Origin: Winogradskyella aurantiaca
GTDB taxonomy: Bacteria; Bacteroidota; Bacteroidia; Flavobacteriales; Flavobacteriaceae
Length of the DNA stretch: 64,000 nucleotides
Direction of reading: 5' to 3'
NCBI RefSeq assembly: GCF_003362725.1
Contig: NZ_QKTV01000009.1
Coordinates: 1-64,000 of the forward strand
Position 1 is the stretch's first letter. Every line of letters starts with the position of its first letter. This document shows, one piece after another, positions 18,180 to 27,100 of the stretch. The position numbers were made by a program, and so were the translations under genes. The notes under the pieces are model-generated. The model worked only from the letters and a program-made list of their open reading frames with translations. It did not search any database and was not told where the DNA came from.

Positions 18180-19427
18180 ATGAAAAATTACTTACCGATC
18201 TTATTCTGCTTTTTAGCAGTAATGACACTCAATGCCCAGGATATAATTGTGCAGGATATTCCAGACCCTAATGATAGCCGTGTAATTACAACTGGTATTC
18301 CCTTTTTATTAGTCGCGCCTGATGCTAGGGCTGCAAGTTTAGGTGACCAAGGTGTTGCCACAGGTCAAGATGTTTTTTCACAACACTGGAACATGTCTAA
18401 ATATGCCTTCTCAGAAGCGAAATCAGGATTAGGAATAAGTTATACTCCATATCTCTCTAGATTAGCCAATGATATTGATTTAGGATATGTAGCATACTTC
18501 AATAGACTTAACGAATTCAGTGCTGTTTCTGGAAGTTTCAGGTATTTTGGACTGGGTGAGATATTATTGACTCAAGGGCCAAATGACCCAGGCGTGTTAG
18601 TAAACCCTAACGAGTTTGCTCTGGATTTAGGATATTCTCTAAGACTTTCAAACCAGTTTGCAATGTCAATTGGAATGCGTTATGTGCGGTCTGACCTTAG
18701 ATTAGCCGCAGATCCAAATTCAAATGCTCAGGCTGCTAATACATTTAATGTGGATATTAGCGGATATTATCAAAGCGAGGAAATTGCTTATACTGACTTT
18801 AATGGTAGATGGCATGGCGGATTTGCTATCCAAAATCTGGGACCAAAATTTCGATATGATGATGGAGGGCAACAAAACTTTCAACCGTCTAATTTACGTT
18901 TAGGGGGTGGGTTTGACTTTATTTTTGATCAGTACAATACGTTAGCCCTTAATGCAGAATTTACGAAGTTATTAGTGCCAACACCGCCATTAAGAGGTGA
19001 TCGTCGTACGTTTGAGGATGTTGATGGTGATGGAGTTTATGACCCAGATGTTGATAATGAAATTAGTTATGACGAAGGTGTTATTCTTGCGGGAAGAGAT
19101 GATAACGTTGACTTTTTATCAGGTGTTTTTCAATCCTTTGGGGATGCCCCAGGTGGCTTTAGTGAAGAACTTAGAGAAATTACCTGGGCACTAGGCGCTG
19201 AATACCGTTATCAGGATTCCTTTTCATTGAGGGGAGGATATTTTAACGAAGCATCAGATAAAGGTGGTAGATCCTTTTTCTCCTTGGGTGCAGGTTTTAA
19301 GTACACCACCATTGAAATAGATTTGTCATACCTGTTTGCTACTGGTGCACTTCAAAATCCTTTAGAGAATACCTTGCGATTCTCACTAACCTTTAATTTT
19401 GGTGAAGAAACGTATCAGGAATTTTAG
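18180..19427 (+). CDS. porV: type IX secretion system outer membrane protein PorV
   Basis: FadL-like outer-membrane beta-barrel that collects cargo from the SprA translocon and delivers it to PorU (family knowledge). 415 residues with signal peptide (MTLNAQ cleavage region). Family blocks: ITTGIPFLLVAPDARAASLGDQGVAT near the N terminus, then alternating barrel strands, ending with an aromatic C-terminal strand (TLRFSLTFNFGEETYQEF). The position directly after porU is the usual flavobacterial arrangement. Confidence 0.94.
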   Translation: MKNYLPILFCFLAVMTLNAQDIIVQDIPDPNDSRVITTGIPFLLVAPDARAASLGDQGVATGQDVFSQHWNMSKYAFSEAKSGLGISYTPYLSRLANDIDLGYVAYFNRLNEFSAVSGSFRYFGLGEILLTQGPNDPGVLVNPNEFALDLGYSLRLSNQFAMSIGMRYVRSDLRLAADPNSNAQAANTFNVDISGYYQSEEIAYTDFNGRWHGGFAIQNLGPKFRYDDGGQQNFQPSNLRLGGGFDFIFDQYNTLALNAEFTKLLVPTPPLRGDRRTFEDVDGDGVYDPDVDNEISYDEGVILAGRDDNVDFLSGVFQSFGDAPGGFSEELREITWALGAEYRYQDSFSLRGGYFNEASDKGGRSFFSLGAGFKYTTIEIDLSYLFATGALQNPLENTLRFSLTFNFGEETYQEF

Positions 19428-19451
19428 TACTATGTAATCACATAATTATTC

Positions 19452-19934
19452 ATGAAGGAAGTTAAAATTGAAATCAAAATCGATGTTTTTGATGACATTA
19501 ATGCACTTCCAGAATATGCTTCAAATTTAATGTTTGAAGCCATTGAAGCAAGAAAAAAGGCCTACGCACCGTATTCCAATTTCCATGTTGGGGCGGCATT
19601 ACTTCTGTCAAATGGGAAAATTGTAGTTGGTTCAAATCAAGAAAATGCATCATATCCTTCAGGCCTGTGTGCTGAACGCACTGCTATATATTATGCCGGC
19701 GCTAAATATCCAGACTCTGTTATTAAGGCGATGGCTATAACGGCTGCTTCTTCTAATGAAGCAACTAAAAATCCAATTCCTCCCTGTGGCGCATGCAGAC
19801 AAGCAATAGCAGAATATGAAGACCGACAGAATTCTAGTATTGAAATCTTCTTTATGGGAGAGACAGGTTCTGTTGCACGATCCCATTCACTGTCTAATTT
19901 ACTTCCCTTTGGCTTTAAGAGTTCTATGCTATAA
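19452..19934 (+). CDS. cdd: cytidine deaminase
   Basis: Zinc enzyme hydrolysing cytidine/deoxycytidine to uridine/deoxyuridine for pyrimidine salvage. 160 residues, the size of the homotetrameric short form. Zinc ligands and catalytic Glu are seen: Cys73 and Glu75 in GLCAERTA, Cys112 and Cys115 in PPCGACRQ. The substrate loop FHVGAALLL is present. Lies 24 bp after porV and may be cotranscribed with it; the porV-cdd-pdhA order recurs in flavobacteria. Confidence 0.96.
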   Translation: MKEVKIEIKIDVFDDINALPEYASNLMFEAIEARKKAYAPYSNFHVGAALLLSNGKIVVGSNQENASYPSGLCAERTAIYYAGAKYPDSVIKAMAITAASSNEATKNPIPPCGACRQAIAEYEDRQNSSIEIFFMGETGSVARSHSLSNLLPFGFKSSML

Positions 19935-20009
19935 CGTTTTCGTGGATAAATTGTATTAAACCGCCATTTTTTTTGATATTAATGATGTGGGCAATACTGT
20001 CTAAAATGT

Positions 20010-20017
20010 TATTTTTG
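20010..20017 (+). promoter_or_regulatory. candidate pdhA promoter -7 element
   Basis: TATTTTTG fits TAnnTTTG in the 154-bp cdd-pdhA gap, about 70 nt before the ATG. No -33 TTG is evident. A small dyad (CTCAA/TTGAG) lies downstream in the leader. Confidence 0.35.
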
Positions 20018-20088
20018 TTTTCTGTTTGTGCTCATTTAAGAGTGTACTCAATATTTGAGAATAACTTACGCAACTAAGACGAAAACGA

Positions 20089-21087
20089 ATGCAAAAAATC
20101 ACAAAAGAAGTATATCTAAAATGGTATGAGGACATGCTATTTTGGAGAAAGTTTGAAGATAAACTGGCTGCTGTATATATTCAGCAAAAGGTTAGAGGTT
20201 TTTTACACTTATACAATGGACAGGAAGCCGTCCTAGCAGGAGCGCTTCATGCTATGGATCTAACCAAGGATAAAATGATAACAGCATACCGTAATCATGT
20301 GCAACCAATTGGTATGGGTGTTGATCCAAAAAGGGTCATGGCAGAATTATATGGTAAGGCGACGGGTACTTCTCAAGGTTTAGGAGGATCCATGCATATT
20401 TTTTCTAAAGAACACCGTTTTTATGGTGGTCATGGTATCGTTGGCGGTCAGATTCCTTTAGGAGCCGGGATCGCATTTGGAGATAAGTACCATGGAAGTG
20501 ATGCAGTTACGCTTTGTTGTTTTGGTGATGGTGCAGCACGACAAGGTTCCTTGCACGAAACCTTTAATTTAGCAATGCTCTGGAATCTGCCCGTAGTATT
20601 TGTGTGTGAGAATAACGGTTATGCCATGGGGACATCTGTTGAGCGTACGGCTAATCATGGCGAGATTTGGAAATTAGGTTTAGGATATGAGATGCCAAGT
20701 GGCCCGGTTGATGGCATGAACCCTGTGAAAGTTGCTGAGGCTTTTGATGAGGCCATTCAAAGAGCACGTAAAGGGGGAGGACCAACCTTTCTAGAATTGA
20801 AGACTTACCGATACAGAGGGCATTCCATGTCTGATGCTCAAAAGTACAGAACCAAAGATGAGGTTGAAGAATACCGTAAGATAGATCCGATTACTCAAGT
20901 GAAGGATGTAATTCTTGAAAAAGGTTATGCCTCCGAAGAAGATATAAAAGCTATTGATAAGCGCGTAAAAGAACGTGTTTCAGAGTGTGAAAAATTTGCA
21001 GAAGAGTCACCTTTCCCAGAAAAGAACGTGATGTATGATGCAGTATATGAACAAAAAGATTATCCGTTTATTCCACATAAATTATAA
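20089..21087 (+). CDS. pdhA: pyruvate dehydrogenase E1 component subunit alpha
   Basis: Thiamine-diphosphate-binding subunit of the decarboxylase of the pyruvate dehydrogenase complex. 332 residues. The TPP motif GDGAARQG with the trailing ENN is at about 146-177; the phosphorylation-loop-like TYRYRGHSMSDAQKYR and the N-terminal YNGQEAVLAG region are typical of PdhA. The beta subunit is not adjacent; the next gene (3-nt gap) is E2. E1-beta must be encoded elsewhere if this is a functional alpha2-beta2 enzyme. Confidence 0.94.
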   Translation: MQKITKEVYLKWYEDMLFWRKFEDKLAAVYIQQKVRGFLHLYNGQEAVLAGALHAMDLTKDKMITAYRNHVQPIGMGVDPKRVMAELYGKATGTSQGLGGSMHIFSKEHRFYGGHGIVGGQIPLGAGIAFGDKYHGSDAVTLCCFGDGAARQGSLHETFNLAMLWNLPVVFVCENNGYAMGTSVERTANHGEIWKLGLGYEMPSGPVDGMNPVKVAEAFDEAIQRARKGGGPTFLELKTYRYRGHSMSDAQKYRTKDEVEEYRKIDPITQVKDVILEKGYASEEDIKAIDKRVKERVSECEKFAEESPFPEKNVMYDAVYEQKDYPFIPHKL

Positions 21088-21090
21088 GCT

Positions 21091-22716
21091 ATGGCTGAAG
21101 TAATTAATATGCCGCGTCTTAGTGACACCATGGAAGAAGGAACCGTGGCTAGCTGGCTAAAGAAAGTTGGAGATAAAGTTGAGGAAGGTGATATCCTGGC
21201 AGAAATTGAAACTGATAAAGCCACCATGGAATTTGAATCCTTTTATGAAGGAACACTCTTGCACATTGGTGTTCAGGAGGGAGAAACGACGAAGGTGGAT
21301 GCTTTATTAGCGATAATTGGTGACGAAGGAGAGGATATATCAGGCCTGTTAAATGGTTCCTCTGAGCCTCCAGTAGAATCTGGTGAGGCTGATGCTAAAC
21401 AAGATATATCCGATGTGAATTTTGAAGAAGCTGCACCTGAAGAACTTCCTGAAGGAGTTACAGTAGTGACCATGCCTAGGTTGAGTGATACTATGGAAGA
21501 AGGAACGGTTGCGAGCTGGTTGAAGAATGTTGGTGATCAAGTGGAAGAAGGTGATATTTTGGCTGAAATTGAAACAGATAAGGCTACGATGGAATTCGAA
21601 TCTTTTCAGTCAGGAACTTTGCTTTTTGTGGGATTACAAGCAGGAGAGTCTGCTAAAGTTGACGATCTGTTAGCTATAATTGGACCTGAAGGAACAGAGG
21701 TTGAAAGAATTGCCAAAAACTTTAAACCAGCTGTTTCTGCTAGTTCTGAGCCGGAAACAGCAGAAGCACCTGAACCGGCAGCTGCAACACCAGTTCCAGC
21801 AAAAGTAACGGAGACTCCAAAGGCAGAGGCAGTTGCTGCACCTGCACCAGTTAGTTCAAATGGCCGTGTTTTAGCTTCACCTTTGGCAAAGAAAATGGCC
21901 GAAGAAAAAGGAATCAATTTAAGTCAAGTGCCAGGAACTGGTGAGAACGGTAGAATTGTTAAGCGCGATATAGAAAATTATACTCCCCAAGCTGCTGCGG
22001 CAACTTCCGTTGGTAAGTTTGTACCCTCTGGCCAGGAAGACTTTGATGAGGTATCTAACTCTCAGATGAGAAAAACAATTGCTAAGCGTTTAGCACAGTC
22101 TAAATTTACGGCACCACATTACTATTTAAATGTGGAGTTTGATATGGCCAACGCTATGGCATTCAGACAACAATACAATTCTATACCTGATACTAAAATA
22201 TCATTTAACGACATTGTAGTGAAAGCTTGTGCGCTTGCTCTAAAGCAACATCCACAAGTAAACTCCCAATGGTTTGATGACAGAATGCGTTTAAATAATC
22301 ATGTGCATATTGGAGTAGCCGTGGCGGTAGAAGATGGGCTGGTTGTACCAGTAGTAAAGTTTGCAAATGAACAATCTTTACCTCAAATTGGTGCTGCAGT
22401 TAAAGATTTCGCTGGAAGAGCAAGAAATAAAAAGTTGACTCCAGCTGAAATGGAAGGCAGTACATTTACTGTTTCAAATCTTGGAATGTTTGGAATCGAA
22501 AGCTTCACCTCGATAATAAATCAACCCAATTCAGCAATCTTATCTGTTGGGGCCATCGTTGAGAAACCGGTTGTAAAGAATGGCGAAATTGTAGTAGGTC
22601 ATACTATGAAATTGACCTTAGCCTGTGACCACCGTACAGTGGATGGGGCAACTGGCGCCCAATTCTTACAAACGCTTAAAGGTTATATTGAAAATCCTAT
22701 TACCATGTTGGTATAG
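21091..22716 (+). CDS. pyruvate dehydrogenase E2, dihydrolipoamide acetyltransferase with two lipoyl domains
   Basis: Transfers acetyl groups from lipoate to CoA. 541 residues: lipoyl domain 1 (1-80, lipoylated Lys43 in ETDKATMEFE), lipoyl domain 2 (about 124-202, Lys164 in the same motif), an Ala/Pro/Glu linker, a peripheral subunit-binding domain (about 256-295, ASPLAKKMAEEKGI), and the catalytic domain with His514 and Asp518 in DHRTVDG. The two lipoyl domains are nearly identical in protein but differ at many silent positions, so the duplication is old and selected. Cotranscribed with pdhA and followed by a terminator. Confidence 0.95.
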   Translation: MAEVINMPRLSDTMEEGTVASWLKKVGDKVEEGDILAEIETDKATMEFESFYEGTLLHIGVQEGETTKVDALLAIIGDEGEDISGLLNGSSEPPVESGEADAKQDISDVNFEEAAPEELPEGVTVVTMPRLSDTMEEGTVASWLKNVGDQVEEGDILAEIETDKATMEFESFQSGTLLFVGLQAGESAKVDDLLAIIGPEGTEVERIAKNFKPAVSASSEPETAEAPEPAAATPVPAKVTETPKAEAVAAPAPVSSNGRVLASPLAKKMAEEKGINLSQVPGTGENGRIVKRDIENYTPQAAAATSVGKFVPSGQEDFDEVSNSQMRKTIAKRLAQSKFTAPHYYLNVEFDMANAMAFRQQYNSIPDTKISFNDIVVKACALALKQHPQVNSQWFDDRMRLNNHVHIGVAVAVEDGLVVPVVKFANEQSLPQIGAAVKDFAGRARNKKLTPAEMEGSTFTVSNLGMFGIESFTSIINQPNSAILSVGAIVEKPVVKNGEIVVGHTMKLTLACDHRTVDGATGAQFLQTLKGYIENPITMLV

Positions 22717-22744
22717 GTTAGTAGCGTACATGTACGATATAAAG

Positions 22745-22776
22745 ATCCTATATTCCATATTGATATAGGATTTTTT
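22745..22776 (+). terminator. terminator after the pdhA-E2 operon
   Basis: ATCCTATAT/ATATAGGAT 9-bp perfect stem, 9-nt loop, then a T-run, ending 15 bp before the next gene. Confidence 0.85.
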
Positions 22777-22790
22777 CATAAATAGAGAAT

Positions 22791-23474
22791 ATGGTCAAAC
22801 ACATTGTAATTACAGGAACTAGCAGAGGGATAGGTCTTGAACTTGTTAAACAACTGGCGAGTCAAGGGCATTCAATTCTTGCTTTATCAAGAAATTCTAA
22901 GCCATGTGAATCTTTGAACTTAAGCAATGTCATGTCATTATCCTGTGACTTAAGTCTCGAAGAGGACTTTGACAAAGTGATTGATTTTGTGACCTCTAGT
23001 TGGAGGAAGGTTGATATTTTAATTAATAATGCCGGTGCCATTTTAAATAAACCTTTTGAAGAAACTACAATGGAGGATTTTCAAAATGTATATCAAACCA
23101 ATGTTTATGGTGTTGCTGAAATGACAAGGAGACTAATACCGTTTATGGAAACTGGAAGTCATGTTGTAACAATTAGTTCTATGGGTGGGGTCCAGGGAAG
23201 TATGAAATTCCCTGGCTTGGCAGCCTACAGCTCTAGTAAAGGAGCCGTAATTACACTAACAGAATTATTAGCAGAAGAGTACAAGGAACTAGGTATAGCT
23301 TTTAATGTGTTGGCCCTAGGTGCCGTACAAACAGAAATGCTTGAAGAAGCTTTTCCCGGATATAAGGCACCCTTAACTGCAGAGGAGATGGCCAATTATA
23401 TTCAAGATTTTGCTCTAACAGGGAATAAAATTTACAACGGAAAGTTACTCCAGGTATCCAATTCTACCCCATAA
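22791..23474 (+). CDS. short-chain dehydrogenase/reductase
   Basis: NAD(P)-dependent oxidoreductase of unknown substrate. 227 residues, slightly short for a classical SDR. Cofactor motif TGTSRGIG at 8-15, NNAG at 79-82, catalytic Ser129/130, Tyr146 and Lys150 (AYSSSKG). The Arg at position 12 of the glycine motif and nearby residues favour NADP(H), an inference only. Located between the PDH terminator and a HAD gene (3-nt gap), with which it is probably cotranscribed. Confidence 0.88.
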   Translation: MVKHIVITGTSRGIGLELVKQLASQGHSILALSRNSKPCESLNLSNVMSLSCDLSLEEDFDKVIDFVTSSWRKVDILINNAGAILNKPFEETTMEDFQNVYQTNVYGVAEMTRRLIPFMETGSHVVTISSMGGVQGSMKFPGLAAYSSSKGAVITLTELLAEEYKELGIAFNVLALGAVQTEMLEEAFPGYKAPLTAEEMANYIQDFALTGNKIYNGKLLQVSNSTP

Positions 23475-23477
23475 TTC

Positions 23478-24110
23478 GTGGCTGACTTTAAGGCAGTAAT
23501 ATTTGATTGTGATGGTGTCCTAGTTGATAGTGAGCCCATTTCAAATCGCGTTTTGGTTGATATGGCTAATGAAGTAGGTGCTAATATTAATTTGCAATAT
23601 GCTTTTAATCACTTTAAAGGTAATTCGTTAAAAAAATGTATCACCCTCATAGAAGAGTTGGCTGGCATTAGTTCTGTGACTGAATTTGAAGTGGAGTTTA
23701 GAAGACGATCTTTCGAAGCATTTAAAATTGAGCTAGAACCTGTTCCCGGTGTTGAGTCCTTAATCAAGGATCTAAAAATACCATATTGCGTTGCTTCAAG
23801 TGGACCAGAAAACAAAATCAGACTTAATTTAGAATTAACAGGCCTGCTAAAATATTTTGAGAACAATATTTTTAGTTGCTATAGTATCAATAAGTGGAAA
23901 CCTGATCCTGCGGTTTTCTTATGGGCTGCAGACCAAATGAAACTACAACCAAGTGAGTGCCTTATTGTTGAAGATAGCATCTTAGGAATTCAGGCGGCAC
24001 TTTCGGGTGGATTTACGGTTTGTGCATATAATCCAGATGATGACGAATCAATTGAAAATATAGTGGATTTTTCAATTGATAGCATGTTAAAATTAAAGGA
24101 CTATCTCTAG
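23478..24110 (+). CDS. HAD-superfamily hydrolase, beta-phosphoglucomutase-like
   Basis: Probable small phosphatase or phosphosugar mutase. 210 residues beginning with a GTG codon 3 nt after the SDR stop; no ATG lies near. Motif I is FDCDGVLVDSEP (nucleophile Asp10, general acid Asp12), followed by a helical cap, motif II around VASSGPE, motif III Lys in KWKPDPAVF, and motif IV VEDSILGIQAA. The substrate is not predictable; the DxDGVLVDSEP form is shared by phosphoglycolate phosphatases and beta-phosphoglucomutases. Confidence 0.85.
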   Translation: MADFKAVIFDCDGVLVDSEPISNRVLVDMANEVGANINLQYAFNHFKGNSLKKCITLIEELAGISSVTEFEVEFRRRSFEAFKIELEPVPGVESLIKDLKIPYCVASSGPENKIRLNLELTGLLKYFENNIFSCYSINKWKPDPAVFLWAADQMKLQPSECLIVEDSILGIQAALSGGFTVCAYNPDDDESIENIVDFSIDSMLKLKDYL

Positions 24111-24148
24111 AATAAACTTGAATTTATATATTTATAAAAAATGTTAAA

Positions 24149-27100
24149 ATGACGCATTGTGTAGGGAAAACCACGCTTAAATGTGGTTTGTGGTTGGTTT
24201 CATTTTTAAACGTTTTCCTCATCTCAGCCCAAACTTTTGAGAGAGTAGAAACAACTGTTGGATTGTCAGTATTAGAGGAAAATAATGGGGTAGCAGTTGC
24301 GGATTACGATGGGGACAATGACCTGGATATATTTGTTGTAGCCATAGATAAAGATGATCCCACTAATTCCAAAACCATTAGTAGATTATTTCGTAATAAT
24401 AATGACGGCTCATTCACTGATGTCACGGAATTTGCTGGGTTGACGGAATTGCTAAGTCAGGAAGAAGGGGGTGATGATTATTTTGGCTTGGCGGGACACA
24501 AGAGTGGTGCATCGTGGGGCGATTATAACAATGATGGTTTCCCAGACTTATTTTTAACTAATTCCTACAAGGTTCAGTTATGGCGAAATATTGGCAATGG
24601 TACCTTTGTAAATGTCACTGGTATTTCGGGCTTTGATGGATTAAACGAATGCAGAAATACGGGTGCTACATGGTTTGATTATAACAATGACGGCTATTTA
24701 GATATTTACATAAGTGACTGGGACGAGTGTGATAGTAATCAACTTTTTAGAAATAATGGGAATTCAACATTTACCAATGTGACTTCACAAACAAATATCC
24801 AGGCAACCAATGGATTGGCAAGTTATACGGCCGTTCCCTTCGATTTTAATGAAGATGGTTATATGGATATTTATATTTCAAATGATTTTGATGAACCAAA
24901 TGATTTGTACATAAATAATGAAGGAAATACATTTTCTAACCAGAGTGAAGCGTTTGGTGTAAATACGATGGGAGATGATATGGGAATTACGGTTGGAGAC
25001 TATAACCTTGATGGTGCCTTTGATATTTTTATAACCGCTATTGACAATAACTTTCTCTTAACCAATAATGGTGATAATACATTCAGTGAAAATGCAGATG
25101 CCTTAAATGTCGGTAACTCTTTTTGGGCTTGGGGGACGCGTTTTGCAGATTTCGATCTGGATGGTGATGAAGACCTATTTGTGGCCAATGGATATGAGTT
25201 TGAAACACGAAATGTAGAACCCAATTTTTATTATCGCAATAATTTCATAGAGGGAGGTAATTCATTTGAAGACATTTCAGCTCAACTCGGCTTAAACGAA
25301 GAGACCATTAGTGTAGAGGCCATTGATTGGGATTATGACAATGACGGTGATTTAGATTTATTTGTTACTAACAGCAATACCAACTCCTTTTTTTATGAAA
25401 ATAAGGTTTTAAATTTTGACGATGCAGCTCCAACTAGGAACTGGTTGAAAATTAAGTTACAAGGAACCATTTCTAATAGGGACGCCATTGGAACAGTAGT
25501 TGAGATTACCACCACTGAAGGTACTTATAGTCGTTATTATTCCGGAGTTGGATTTCTTGGGCAAAGTTTAAGGCCTGTGCATTTTGGGTTAAATCAGATC
25601 GGTGAGATTCAAGAGATTACTGTAAAATGGCCTTCTGGTTTGGAAGAAACTTATGAAGATTTAGAAGTAAATCAAACTTATAAGTTGACGGAGGCTCAGG
25701 GTATTGAAAATTTGAATATTCAACCGAGCGAAAAGATTTATGGGTGTACAGATCCAACATCATGCAGCTACAATCCTGACGCAACACTTGATGACGGTTC
25801 ATGCACTTACTTAGAAACTGGAGCTATTTCTGGAAATACCAACTCAAGTTTTTTAAGCGTTGAAACTTATAGTTTTCCTATAGCAGCTGGTTCAACAGCT
25901 CAGTGGTCTGTTATTGGTGGGCATATCGAGAATGGCCAAGGCACAGGATCAATTACCGTTGAATGGGAAATTGAAGAGGAGGGGCAAGTGTCTGTTAGAG
26001 AATTTGGTGAAAATTGTGCAGGTGAGGAACGCAATATTTCCGTGAGTTTGTCAGCATCCGATTTACCAGATAACATTTCAATTTCCAGGTTATGGAATGA
26101 GGCATTACTTGAGGCAATTCGTAATGACTTTGCAAGACCAACAGTACATGCGCGTAATTTATTTCATACCAGTATTGCTATGTATGATATTTGGGCTACT
26201 TATAACGAAGGAGCACGGCCGTATTTACTGGGTAATAGTGTAAATGGGTTTACATCTGATCTCGAAACATTCATTCCAATAGAACCTATTGATGATGCCA
26301 TGAACAGAGCAATCAGTTATGCTATGTATCGCATTATTTCACATCGCTTTCAGACGGCACCTGAATTTGAGCTAATTCAAAGAAGGATTGATTTGATAAT
26401 GGAAAAGTTAGATTACGATACCAATTACTCGTCCGTGCTTTATGAATTTGGAAATGCTGCTGCATTTGGAAATTATGTGGCTCAGGTGATCATAAATTAT
26501 GGCTTACAGGATGGTTCACGTGAAACCTCAGGATATGATAATGCATATTATCAGCCAGTTAACGAGCCGTATGGATTGGAATTAACAAATAACCCACCAA
26601 CCGAACACCCGAATCGATGGAGGCCACTTGGCTTAGATATATTTATCGATCAAGGCGGTAATGTTGTGGATGGCAATGTGCCTGAGTTTTTGAGCCCTGA
26701 GTGGGGAAATGTATTTAGTTTTGCTCTTAAAGATGAGGATTTAACAAGCTATGAGCGGGATGAAAATACCTTTAAGGTATATCATGACCCTCAAGATCCG
26801 CCATATATAAGTTTGACTGAAAACAATGCAATGTCTGATGCTTATAAATGGGGATTTTCTATGGTAAGTGTTTGGCAATCTCATTTAGATCCCGCTGATG
26901 GGGTTATGTGGGATATTTCACCGGCATCAAAGGGAAATGTTGACATTAGTTTATATCCGTCTGGCTATGACGAGTACCCCAATTTTTACAATTTTTTTGA
27001 AGGGAGCGCTACCAATATTGGTCATACAATAAATCCGGTAACCGGCAGCCCATACCAACCCAATATGGTACCAAGGGGCGATTATGCAAGAGTTCTTGCA

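Noticed and set aside
19935-20087. 9-bp inverted repeat CGTTTTCGT (19935-19943) and ACGAAAACG (20079-20087) flanking the cdd-pdhA gap
   Set aside because: The arms are 135 bp apart and a 9-bp match is expected by chance now and then in AT-rich DNA; no element or repeat copy supports a function.
21094-21690. Direct repeat in the E2 gene
   Set aside because: It is explained by two tandem lipoyl domains; at DNA level the copies differ at many silent positions, so it is not a recent repeat or assembly error.
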